A stretch of 64,000 nucleotides of DNA from Lachnospiraceae bacterium. GTDB taxonomy: Bacteria; Bacillota; Clostridia; Lachnospirales; Lachnospiraceae. Where the stretch lies: positions 124,001 through 188,000 of the forward strand of contig CABIZF010000004.1 in NCBI GenBank assembly GCA_902363135.1. The letters are read 5' to 3'. Shown in pieces: positions 17,252 to 24,577 of the stretch (position 1 is its first letter; every line of letters begins with the position of its first letter). The position numbers and the translations under genes are program-made. The notes under the pieces were generated by a model. That model ran no database searches. It worked only from the letters and a program-made list of their open reading frames with translations, and was not told the origin of the DNA.

Positions 17252-17280
17252 ATTATACGCAATTTCCTTCTCTCAAGCCA
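17252..17280 (-). promoter_or_regulatory. Candidate promoter of the bceAB genes
   Basis: On the minus strand TATAAT (complement of 17252-17257) stands 17 bases after TGGCTT (17275-17280). The weak -35 is typical of activated promoters. The BceR-type palindrome lies about 22 bases further upstream. Confidence 0.55.
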
Positions 17281-17295
17281 TCGCTTCTCCTTACA

Positions 17296-17321
17296 GGAAC
17301 CTTACATCCTTGTAAGGTTCC
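17296..17321. promoter_or_regulatory. BceR-type operator upstream of bceAB
   Basis: GGAACCTTAC and GTAAGGTTCC form a perfect 10-bp inverted repeat with a 6-bp spacer. Its core TTACATCCTTGTAA (17302-17315) fits the TNACA-N4-TGTAA consensus known for BceR-like response regulators. It lies between the histidine kinase stop and the ATPase start. Confidence 0.75.
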
Positions 17322-17325
17322 GTGC

Positions 17326-18327
17326 TTACTCAATCTCCAGCCTTTCACTTTGCAGATCAATCTGCAGCTCCGTCCCGTCCTCATGCGCAACCGCCGCAAT
17401 CGTATGTCCCAGGTTCTGACAGATCCGTCGGCACAGATAGAGACCGATCCCGCTTGCCTGACGGTCTGTGCGCCCGTTTCCGCCTGTATAGCCCCGCTCA
17501 AAAATGCGCGGCAGATCTTCCGGCGCGATACCGATTCCCGTATCGCGGACACACAATGTCTTTGGCGCCTTTAACGAGATCGTGATACTGCCGGATGGTG
17601 TATACTTCAGGGCATTCGATAATACCTGTCCGATCACAAACAGCAGCCATTTTTCATCCGTCAGCACCTTCACCTGCAGCGGTTCATAATGCAGCTTTAT
17701 TTTTTTGCGTATAAAGACAGACGCATTTTCCCGCAACGCCTGGCGGATGATCGCATCAAGGTCATACTCCCGGATCACATAGTCGCTCGCATCCGAATCC
17801 AGCCGCAGATAACACATGACCATCTCAACGTACTGCCGGATCCTGCGGATCTCCTCCTGCAGCTCCGCACAGTCCTCCGGAGAAAGCTCTCCGCCTTGCT
17901 GCTGCGCGCTTTGTAAAATCAATTGTGCCGCCGCAATCGGCGTCTTGATCTGGTGTGCCCACATGCTGTAATATTCCATCATATCCCGGTAACAGTCCTG
18001 CTGCTCCCCGCTCAGCCGCTCCTTTTCTGCAAATTCCATCCGAAGCAGCTCCTGATACTGCGCCTCCAGATCATTTTGCGGCTCCGGCAGGCTATCCAGC
18101 GACACCGTAGCCTCCCTGTGAAGCGTTTCCAACGCACACGTACGCTTTCGAAAGCGCATAAAATCTTCCAGTAAAAAAACTGCTCCGATGAATCCGCTCA
18201 CCGCCGCCGTATACCCGACTGCCTCCGGCGGAAGCTCATACAGCCGAATGATGCAGACTGCCGCAGCCATCATAAGGAAAAATGCCAGAATACCACGCCG
18301 ATGCGTATACATGTATGATTTTAGCAT
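17326..18327 (-). CDS. BceS-type intramembrane-sensing histidine kinase
   Basis: A 333-residue kinase. Two N-terminal membrane helices (about 12-30 and 38-55) are separated by only a few residues, so there is no extracellular sensor domain. The H-box is YYSMWAHQIKTPIAAAQL with phospho-acceptor His125, followed by an N-box, the GQVLSNALKYTP segment, DTGIGI and a GIGLYLCRRI glycine loop. This is the BceS pattern, in which the cognate ABC transporter provides the signal. It follows the response regulator by 50 bases. Confidence 0.92.
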   Translation of the reverse strand: MLKSYMYTHRRGILAFFLMMAAAVCIIRLYELPPEAVGYTAAVSGFIGAVFLLEDFMRFRKRTCALETLHREATVSLDSLPEPQNDLEAQYQELLRMEFAEKERLSGEQQDCYRDMMEYYSMWAHQIKTPIAAAQLILQSAQQQGGELSPEDCAELQEEIRRIRQYVEMVMCYLRLDSDASDYVIREYDLDAIIRQALRENASVFIRKKIKLHYEPLQVKVLTDEKWLLFVIGQVLSNALKYTPSGSITISLKAPKTLCVRDTGIGIAPEDLPRIFERGYTGGNGRTDRQASGIGLYLCRRICQNLGHTIAAVAHEDGTELQIDLQSERLEIE

Positions 18328-18377
18328 AATCGATCTCCTTCTCTTTGCATATCGTTTCCTGCATCCTCACTGTATTT

Positions 18378-19055
18378 TTACTCTTCTACCAGCAAATACC
18401 CCATTCCCTTGCGTGTCACGATAAAATTCTGCAGACCGATCCCATCCAGCTTCCTGCGAAGCCTCGTGACATTGACTGTCAGCGTATTTTCATCGACAAA
18501 GCAGTCCGTCTCCCAGAGCCGCTGCATCAGGGTATCGCGGCTTACGACCTTGCCCATATTCTCATATAACGTCTGCAAAATTCGATATTCATTTTTCGTC
18601 AGCTCCAGCTTCTCTCCCTGATATGTCAGGCTTGCATCCGACGTGTTGAGCACCGCACCCCGGCACTCCAGCACCTGCTCGGTACTGCCGAAATCATAGG
18701 TCCTGCGCAGGATTGCCTGCAGCTTCGCCGTGAGCACGTTCAGATCAAATGGTTTGGCGATAAAGTCGTCGCCGCCCATGTTCATCGCCATCACAATGTT
18801 CATATTGTCAGAAGCAGAAGAGAGAAATACGATCGGGACGCGCGATACCTTCCGGATCTCGCTGCACCAGTGGTAACCATTAAAATAAGGAAGCATCAGA
18901 TCCAGCAGCACAAGCTGAGGGTCAAAAGCCGTAAACTCCGACAGCACATCTTTAAAATTTTCCACGCAGCGCACCTCATACCCCCACAGGGCGATCTGCC
19001 GCTGCATCGTCTCCGCAATTGCACGGTCATCTTCAATAATCAAAATCCGATACAT
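18378..19055 (-). CDS. BceR-type OmpR-family response regulator
   Basis: A 225-residue regulator. The receiver has the acidic pair IIEDDR at 7-11, phospho-acceptor Asp52 in LVLLDLMLPYFNG, FLSSAS and FIAKPFD. The C-terminal winged helix carries LTKNEYRIL, MQRLWE and VTRLRRKLD. It should bind the palindrome at 17296-17321 and activate bceAB. Its ATG overlaps the stop of the upstream GNAT gene by one base (TAATG), so translation of the two is coupled. Confidence 0.92.
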   Translation of the reverse strand: MYRILIIEDDRAIAETMQRQIALWGYEVRCVENFKDVLSEFTAFDPQLVLLDLMLPYFNGYHWCSEIRKVSRVPIVFLSSASDNMNIVMAMNMGGDDFIAKPFDLNVLTAKLQAILRRTYDFGSTEQVLECRGAVLNTSDASLTYQGEKLELTKNEYRILQTLYENMGKVVSRDTLMQRLWETDCFVDENTLTVNVTRLRRKLDGIGLQNFIVTRKGMGYLLVEE

Positions 19056-19546
19056 TATACGATCAGCTCCATATTTACAATGCCAAGTGGTTTTCCGAAT
19101 TTCACGCCAACCTCATGAATACAGCCACAGTGCAAAAATCCATATTTTTCATGCAGCCTTACACTCGTCTCGTTGCCCTCTGTGATGACCGAGACGATCG
19201 TGTGCACATCCTCGCGCGCTTTTGCATAAGATAAAAGCTCCTGCATCAGCTGATCCGCAATGCCGCGCCCGCGATATGCCACATCTACATAAATAGACAG
19301 CTCTACGGTGGCGGCATACGCCTCCTTCTCCCGATAAGGCGAAAGGCTCGCGTAGCCGACCGCCCGTCCATCCTCGATCGCAGCAAGCAGGATATACCGT
19401 CCGCCCGGATGCTCGTCAAACCATACTCTGCGCTCCTTCATCGTCTTCGGATGAAGATCAAAGGTCGCCGTGCCATGCTCTACCTCATAATTATAAATAT
19501 CCAGCAATGCCGGAAGATCCGCCTCCTGTGCCTTTCTGATTTCCAT
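19055..19546 (-). CDS. GNAT N-acetyltransferase (phosphinothricin acetyltransferase-like)
   Basis: A 163-residue acetyltransferase beginning MEIRKAQEADLPALLDIYN. It has the PAT/MnaT pattern FDLHPKTMKERRVWFDEH, the acetyl-CoA loop RGRGIADQLMQELL and the C-terminal NETSVRLHEKYGF. Relatives acetylate phosphinothricin, methionine sulfone or similar amines. The start at 19546 has GGAGG seven bases upstream; the longer frame to 19672 runs into repeat DNA. It is the first gene before bceRS, with a one-base overlap, so it may be co-expressed with the resistance module. Whether it acts on an antibiotic is unknown. Confidence 0.85.
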   Translation of the reverse strand: MEIRKAQEADLPALLDIYNYEVEHGTATFDLHPKTMKERRVWFDEHPGGRYILLAAIEDGRAVGYASLSPYREKEAYAATVELSIYVDVAYRGRGIADQLMQELLSYAKAREDVHTIVSVITEGNETSVRLHEKYGFLHCGCIHEVGVKFGKPLGIVNMELIV

Positions 19547-19604
19547 ATCATGTCCTCCTGTCGCGCCCGGCTTTCTATCTCCACAATCGCTCGCAAGTCC
19601 CAAC

Positions 19605-19660
19605 TCGCCGCTTAGTGCTCCGCGCACTTGAGGCGGGGGAATGCTTATCTGCGGTAAAGC
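19605..19660. repeat. Partial copy of the palindromic repeat family
   Basis: Contains the arm CGCACTTGAGGCGGGGGAAT followed by GCTTATCTGCG, then the module GTAAAGCGGACATTCGCAAT. These are pieces of the element that is complete at 19693-19814. A solitary copy of the second module is also found near 802-824. Confidence 0.7.
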
Positions 19661-19692
19661 GGACATTCGCAATCCGCTTCGCTACTTGCTCA

Positions 19693-19814
19693 TGAACGCA
19701 GTCGCTTCGCGATCTGTCAGTGGGAGCTTTCAACTCCCACTGACATAAGCATCCCCCTCACCCGCCGCTTAGTGCTCCGCGCACTTGAAGCGGGGGAATG
19801 CTTATCTGCGTTCA
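19693..19814. repeat. MITE-like palindromic repeat, complete copy 1
   Basis: About 122 bp bounded by TGAACGCAG (19693-19701) and CTGCGTTCA (19806-19814), perfect 9-bp terminal inverted repeats. Inside are two hairpins: GTCAGTGGGAG/CTCCCACTGAC (19716-19744) and ATAAGCATCCCCC/GGGGGAATGCTTAT with its loop (19745-19805). It lies in the 281-base gap between the sulfatase stop and the GNAT start. The copy at 41181-41301 is nearly identical in inverted orientation. Confidence 0.8.
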
Positions 19815-19827
19815 AATGCGAAATCAT

Positions 19828-22281
19828 TCATTCGACCGCCGCATCAAAAAATGCCCTGCTCTCCACATTTTTCCCAAAAAGCAGTTCATACTGCAGCTGT
19901 TCATAATTCTTCAGGTCCTGCTGCGTCTTCTCATCCAGCTCTGTATCGCTTCCGACATAATCATCTTCTGCGTCAACATAGCCGATGCTGTTCATCACCG
20001 GAAGTTCCTCTGAGAGTCCGCCCATGAAAGAATAATAGCTGTTCAATGGTACGCCGGCCGTCTCAAGCAACAGGGTCGACAAATAGTTAGCGCTGAGCTT
20101 TCCGCCCTCTTCTGCATCAATGTCATAGTTTGCCCAGATCAGGTATGGAGTCTCATAACGGTCCTGGCTCTTTTCCAGCTCCCCTGCGGATGTGTCCTGC
20201 TCCGTAATCGTATCCAGAAATTCATTGTTCAGCCGCGGCCAGTGATCTCCGAACATTACGATGACCGTCGGCTCTTTCTCCTGCCTGAAATATTCCACAA
20301 GCTTCTGAAACGCCTGATCTGAGACATGTACGGTCGACAAATATTCCTCTACATCCGGATCGGCCGCGCCTCCTGCATAGTGCGGCGGGTTCTCGCAGCG
20401 ATAACCGGTCAGATAGCCGCCGTGATTCTGGAAGGTGACATTAAAACAGAAGAAGTGCTCCGAGGTCTGCTCATCCTTCCACTGCTCATAGCGCCTGATG
20501 ACCTCCTGATAGTTTGCCCAGTCTGAAATCCGTCCGTGCTCACACTCGAACTCTTTTACCGACGGTTCCGATAAAAATTCATCAAATCCGAGCAGCGGAT
20601 ACACCGTATCCCGTTTCCAGTTCGAACGATTTGCAAAATGGCTCGCCACGGTAAAATAGCCGTACTGCTTCAGATAGCTCGCCAGCGACGGCGTCTCCTG
20701 ATCGATATAGGCCTGATACGGGATGCTGCCATTTGGCAGAAACCGCATCGAACTGCCGGTCAGAAATTCGAACTCTGAGTTCGCCGTACCACTTCCAAAT
20801 ACAGAAACATACAATTCCCCACGGATCGTATTTTCCGTCAGGGAATCGATAAACGGTGTCACCGGCTCTGAGGTCTCGATTCCTCCGACGCTCGCAAAGT
20901 CTGTCCACGACTCATTCATGATCGCGATGATATTCGGAAGCTTCTGCTCCTGATCCTTTTTGGCTGTCACATGCACTGTATTTTCCGTCTCTTCCTCCAG
21001 CCGTGTCATGAGCTCCTGCACTGCCTGCTCAGAATAGTGCTCCGGCTTCTGTACGGACTGGAATTTCTGATAAATATAGCTGCTCAGGAAGTAGCCGTTC
21101 TCCTGATAAGACTTTGGAAGATTCCAGAAAAAGCTTCCATCCTTCTCTGTCTTCATCAGCGGCAGCGAATTCAGATACACGATGCCAAGTATGGAAAGCA
21201 CCACCAGCACACCGGATACGGCACCCCGCAGACGCAGGCTGTATTTCATAAACCGAATCTTGCTTTCCAGTAAAAAGACACTGAGCATGAGCAGCACCGC
21301 CGCAATCATTTCCGGCGTAATATCAAACGCATATGCATCACTCACATCTGCCGCTGTACCGATGCTCAATACATCCGTGAGCACGATCGGAAGTCCCCGA
21401 AATTCAAGCACGTAATACTCCGCAATGCCGAGCACGCAGCAGATGACCGTCCCCAGCTTAAGCAGCACACCACCGCGCCAGATCACGAGCGACAGTATAA
21501 CATATCCGGTCATACAAAGCAGTACATTCCGTACAAAATTCTGAAATCCTAGGATTTCAAACGATGTTCCAACGATAAATTCCAGCAAAAACACGCCAAG
21601 TATCGCATGCGCCGCCATAAAAAGCGGCAGCAGCCGCGTATGCCACACCGGAAGAAGCGGATACAGCAGCAGATACAGCAGCATCGCCAGCGTCACTCCC
21701 ACACAGATCCACCATGCCGCGCACTGCGTATAATGCGACTGATACACAAACAGCCCATAGATTTTAAACGGCTGCTTTGTCCCATTTACCGAAAAATTGC
21801 CCAGTTCCTTCTTCGTCAGGCATTTCGCCGTCTGAATCACCGGGTATGAATCCTCGATCCCCTGAAACGTCACCGTATAGGAATACATTTCTCCTTTTTT
21901 CACCCGCGTGTAGATCCCGATGCCCTGCGCTCCCTGATCAATCATCGTATTGCAGGGCAATTCCCGTACCGCGATTTCTTTTCCATTCGCATCCCGCACT
22001 GTGACGATCATGCTTCCGGTCTGTCCATGCCCGTTGATTCCGATATAGATCAGATCCAGAATACCATCCTGCGCATAAAATACCTGGGTCAGCTCCGTAG
22101 CTTCATCCAGCTCCAGATTTTCCATTGGTCCGTTGGTCAGATCCCAGCCTATTGATGTCTCAGTCTCGTCTCCCTTAAAGTTCTGCCTGCGGATACCGGT
22201 CACAAACAGGCACAGCAGTACAAACAGAAGCACCACCATCCGATGTCGGTCCCAGCTGCTCTTTTTCCATAGTATACTCAT
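19828..22281 (-). CDS. LTA synthase family sulfatase (membrane phosphoglycerol/phosphoethanolamine transferase type)
   Basis: An 817-residue membrane-anchored alkaline-phosphatase-superfamily enzyme. One helix at 15-32 precedes an external beta-rich domain (about 35-170), then seven or so helices (190-375), then the extracellular catalytic domain (about 445-760). Metal and nucleophile motifs are IAIMNESW (E457), SGTANSEFEFLTG with catalytic Thr499, QNHGGY (H620) and VMFGDHWP (D679, H680). The LtaS type moves glycerol-phosphate onto surface polymers, but the extra N-terminal domain and the length beyond the usual 600-700 residues set this protein apart, so the exact substrate is open. It has its own promoter and stands alone. 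Confidence 0.85.
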   Translation of the reverse strand: MSILWKKSSWDRHRMVVLLFVLLCLFVTGIRRQNFKGDETETSIGWDLTNGPMENLELDEATELTQVFYAQDGILDLIYIGINGHGQTGSMIVTVRDANGKEIAVRELPCNTMIDQGAQGIGIYTRVKKGEMYSYTVTFQGIEDSYPVIQTAKCLTKKELGNFSVNGTKQPFKIYGLFVYQSHYTQCAAWWICVGVTLAMLLYLLLYPLLPVWHTRLLPLFMAAHAILGVFLLEFIVGTSFEILGFQNFVRNVLLCMTGYVILSLVIWRGGVLLKLGTVICCVLGIAEYYVLEFRGLPIVLTDVLSIGTAADVSDAYAFDITPEMIAAVLLMLSVFLLESKIRFMKYSLRLRGAVSGVLVVLSILGIVYLNSLPLMKTEKDGSFFWNLPKSYQENGYFLSSYIYQKFQSVQKPEHYSEQAVQELMTRLEEETENTVHVTAKKDQEQKLPNIIAIMNESWTDFASVGGIETSEPVTPFIDSLTENTIRGELYVSVFGSGTANSEFEFLTGSSMRFLPNGSIPYQAYIDQETPSLASYLKQYGYFTVASHFANRSNWKRDTVYPLLGFDEFLSEPSVKEFECEHGRISDWANYQEVIRRYEQWKDEQTSEHFFCFNVTFQNHGGYLTGYRCENPPHYAGGAADPDVEEYLSTVHVSDQAFQKLVEYFRQEKEPTVIVMFGDHWPRLNNEFLDTITEQDTSAGELEKSQDRYETPYLIWANYDIDAEEGGKLSANYLSTLLLETAGVPLNSYYSFMGGLSEELPVMNSIGYVDAEDDYVGSDTELDEKTQQDLKNYEQLQYELLFGKNVESRAFFDAAVE

Positions 22282-22470
22282 TGCATCTCCTTACTTTCCC
22301 GATCCTCGCCACAGCACACATACGATACCACAACAGCCTTCCAGATCTGGATATCATACAGCATACTGCGGCACACCGTTCTGCAAGCAAAAAAGACACG
22401 CCGTTTTTTCACAAAATGCGCGCCTTTTATTTATGCTCTGCAGATTTGCTGTTTTTACGTTTTCTTTCTT

Positions 22471-22498
22471 ATTTTACATAAATTTACAAAATCTTCAA
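22471..22498 (-). promoter_or_regulatory. Candidate promoter of the LTA synthase-like gene
   Basis: Minus strand TTGAAG (complement of 22493-22498) and TAAAAT (22471-22476) with a 16-base spacer. The leader of about 180 bases to the ATG at 22281 shows no recognised riboswitch. With the terminator at 22521-22579 this accounts for the 326-base gap 22282-22607. Confidence 0.55.
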
Positions 22499-22520
22499 GT
22501 AATTTCTCCTGGTTTTTACG

Positions 22521-22579
22521 TAAAAAAACAGGCACGGCACCTGCCGGAGTCTTCCCCGTTTCAGATGCCATGCCTGTTT
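22521..22579 (-). terminator. Terminator after the first shikimate dehydrogenase
   Basis: On the minus strand AACAGGCATGGCATCTG pairs with CAGGTGCCGTGCCTGTT across a 17-base loop and is followed by seven Ts. Confidence 0.85.
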
Positions 22580-22607
22580 TCCGTTTACTAATAATGTCTA
22601 TACCGCT

Positions 22608-23480
22608 CTATTTCCCGGAAAAATATTTCGCCTTGATGACCTCGACCGGCATATCTGCCCCGGTCCAGAGCTTGAAGGAAGCAGCTCCCTGATAAAGCAG
22701 CATGTACATACCATTGCCTGTGCGACAGCCCGCCTCCTTTGCTTCGCGCAGCAGCCGTGTCTCCTGCGGATTGTAGATCACATCAAATACAAAGAGATCC
22801 TTGTGGAACATGCTCGTATCCGTGATGATCGTACGGTCTGTATTCGGAGCCATGCCGACAGAGGTACCATTTACAAGTATTGCACTCTCTTTGATGGAAG
22901 CCCGCAGCACCTCCGGATCGGAGTAATCATGTAAGGTCACTTTACAGCCTGTGCGCTCGTTCAGCTTCGCCACGATCTCTCCTGCCCGCGGGAAGAACGC
23001 ATCTCTGACATTAAATACGTTGATCTCTGCTACACCGTCCAGGGCAGCCTGTACAAGAATTGCCGTCGCCGCTCCGCCTGCTCCGAGCAGGGTCATCTTC
23101 TTTCCGATGATATCCACGCCGTTCTCTGCAACCGCTTTCATAAAGCCGACGCCGTCCGTCGTGTAAGCCGTAAGCACACCGTTGTCATTTACGATTGTAT
23201 TGCAGGCTCCGGAAATCTCAGAAGCCGGGGAGACCTTGTCTGCAAGCTTGCACATGATATTTTTACCCGGCATTGTGATGTTCCAGCCGCGTGCGCCCAT
23301 CGTCCGCAATCCCTCAACAGCCTGCGGCATCTTCTCCTCCGGCACGTCAAATGCAAGATAGGTATAATCAAGTCCCAGCTGGTCGCATGCCTCATTGTGC
23401 ATTTCCGGTGAAACGCTGTGTGCGACCGGACTTCCGAGTAAACATAACAATCCTGTGTGTCCTGTAATATGTTTTGACAT
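22608..23480 (-). CDS. YdiB-like shikimate/quinate dehydrogenase, paralogue 1
   Basis: A 290-residue NAD(P)-dependent dehydrogenase interconverting shikimate and 3-dehydroshikimate, or quinate and 3-dehydroquinate. The substrate pocket shows HSVSPEMHN (S22, S24), NITMPGK with catalytic Lys73, ACNTI (N94) and TTDG (D109). The cofactor loop is GAGGAATA and the ribose-binding segment FNVRDAFF. The latter and the ending YQGAASFKLWTGADMPVE match YdiB, which accepts NAD and quinate, more than biosynthetic AroE. Start 23480 (ATG) is preferred; a GTG nine bases upstream is possible. It has its own promoter and a terminator, so it is a separate unit in the hydroaromatic island. Confidence 0.85.
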   Translation of the reverse strand: MSKHITGHTGLLCLLGSPVAHSVSPEMHNEACDQLGLDYTYLAFDVPEEKMPQAVEGLRTMGARGWNITMPGKNIMCKLADKVSPASEISGACNTIVNDNGVLTAYTTDGVGFMKAVAENGVDIIGKKMTLLGAGGAATAILVQAALDGVAEINVFNVRDAFFPRAGEIVAKLNERTGCKVTLHDYSDPEVLRASIKESAILVNGTSVGMAPNTDRTIITDTSMFHKDLFVFDVIYNPQETRLLREAKEAGCRTGNGMYMLLYQGAASFKLWTGADMPVEVIKAKYFSGK

Positions 23481-23539
23481 AATCTCCACTTTCCTCTCTG
23501 ATTCTCTGCCTCTTTAAAGCAGTGTTGTGTTCAGACTGT

Positions 23540-23568
23540 ATTATACATGAAACAATCCCATAACGCAA
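23540..23568 (-). promoter_or_regulatory. Promoter of shikimate dehydrogenase paralogue 1
   Basis: Minus strand TTGCGT (complement of 23563-23568), 17 bases, TATAAT (23540-23545). It lies about 60 bases before the ATG. Confidence 0.7.
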
Positions 23569-23582
23569 CCTTGAAATTAACC

Positions 23583-23646
23583 GGAGTCAAATAAGTCCAC
23601 CCAACTGCTTATTGCTCTGCGCAATGGAAACAGCAGGATGGACCTG
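23583..23646. repeat. Imperfect palindrome after shikimate dehydrogenase paralogue 2
   Basis: AAGTCCACCC and CTGCTT pair loosely with AAACAGCAG and GATGGACC. The layout (outer AAGTCC arms, inner CTGCTT arms, short GC loop) resembles the repeats at 35388-35500 and 49540-49600 but the sequence differs. It may act as terminator of the minus-strand gene. Confidence 0.4.
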
Positions 23647-23661
23647 TAAACTTTCCGCTGA

Positions 23662-24549
23662 TCAGATGCCCAGCTTCTCCTTCATATAATCCACTGGTGT
23701 ATCCTTGCCTGTGTAAAGCCTGATCGCAATCAAAGCCTGGAAAAGCATCATGCTCATACCGTTATAGACACGCTCGCAGCCGGATGCCTTCGCCTGCTTC
23801 ATCATAACGGTTTCGCGCGGTGCATACACAGTATCCGTAACGATCAGATCCTTGCGGAAATAGGACGAATCCGGGATATTGCTGAGATCCTCAAGCGGAT
23901 GCATGCCAACGCCGGTCGCATCACAGAAGATATCTGCCTCCTGCATTTTTGCTTTCAGGAGCGCCAGATCCGCCAGATCGTGCATATAAGCCTTGCAGTC
24001 CGTATTCTGGTTGATCGTCTCGACGATCTCTTCCCCTCTTGCATAGAATTTATCCCTGATATTGAAGATATCAAGCTGTGCAATACCGTCGAGTGCTCCG
24101 CGTACAGCGATCGCGGTCGCTGCTCCGCCGGTACCGATCAGTACCAGCTTCATTCCCTTAAAATCGATGCCCTCTTCCTTGATGCCCTGCCAGTAGCCCA
24201 TGCCATCGGTGTTGTAGCCCTTGAGCTTTCCGGTGACATTGCCATTCTCATCGCGAAGATTTACGACCGTATTGATCGCACCGCAGAGCTTTGCTGCCTC
24301 ATCGACCTCATCGAGGTACTGATGTACGACCGTCTTGTTCGGCATGGAGATGTTCGATCCGAGCATCTTCAGTGCACGGATACTCTCAACCGCTTCCTTT
24401 AATGTGCTGTTGTCGACCTCAAATGCAAGCTGAATGACGTCGTCTCCGTTTTTATCGTAAGCAAGGTTGTGGGTCGTCGGTGACTGTGTATGGCGAATCG
24501 GGTACGCCATTAATCCAACCAGTTCGGTATGTCCTGTAATATTTGGCAT
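23662..24549 (-). CDS. YdiB-like shikimate/quinate dehydrogenase, paralogue 2 (divergent pocket)
   Basis: A 295-residue paralogue of the downstream gene, with LMAYPIRHTQSPTTHN, NISMPNK (Lys72), GAINTVV (N93), YNTDG (D115), cofactor loop GTGGAATA and FNIRDKFY. The first substrate-binding Ser of the S-x-S-P motif is Thr21, and the near-universal NGTxVGM loop reads DATGVGM. Catalytic Lys and Asp are kept, so it should be an active dehydrogenase, but its substrate may differ from paralogue 1 (for example quinate rather than shikimate, or a reduced analogue). It follows the Fe-S flavoenzyme by 28 bases, which suggests co-transcription and a shared pathway. Confidence 0.85.
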   Translation of the reverse strand: MPNITGHTELVGLMAYPIRHTQSPTTHNLAYDKNGDDVIQLAFEVDNSTLKEAVESIRALKMLGSNISMPNKTVVHQYLDEVDEAAKLCGAINTVVNLRDENGNVTGKLKGYNTDGMGYWQGIKEEGIDFKGMKLVLIGTGGAATAIAVRGALDGIAQLDIFNIRDKFYARGEEIVETINQNTDCKAYMHDLADLALLKAKMQEADIFCDATGVGMHPLEDLSNIPDSSYFRKDLIVTDTVYAPRETVMMKQAKASGCERVYNGMSMMLFQALIAIRLYTGKDTPVDYMKEKLGI

Positions 24550-24577
24550 GATTTTATCCTCCTAAAATCTTATTTCA

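Noticed and set aside
19055..19672. Longer GNAT start at 19672
   Set aside because: The added 42 codons read through repeat DNA, and the internal ATG at 19546 has a GGAGG at proper distance.
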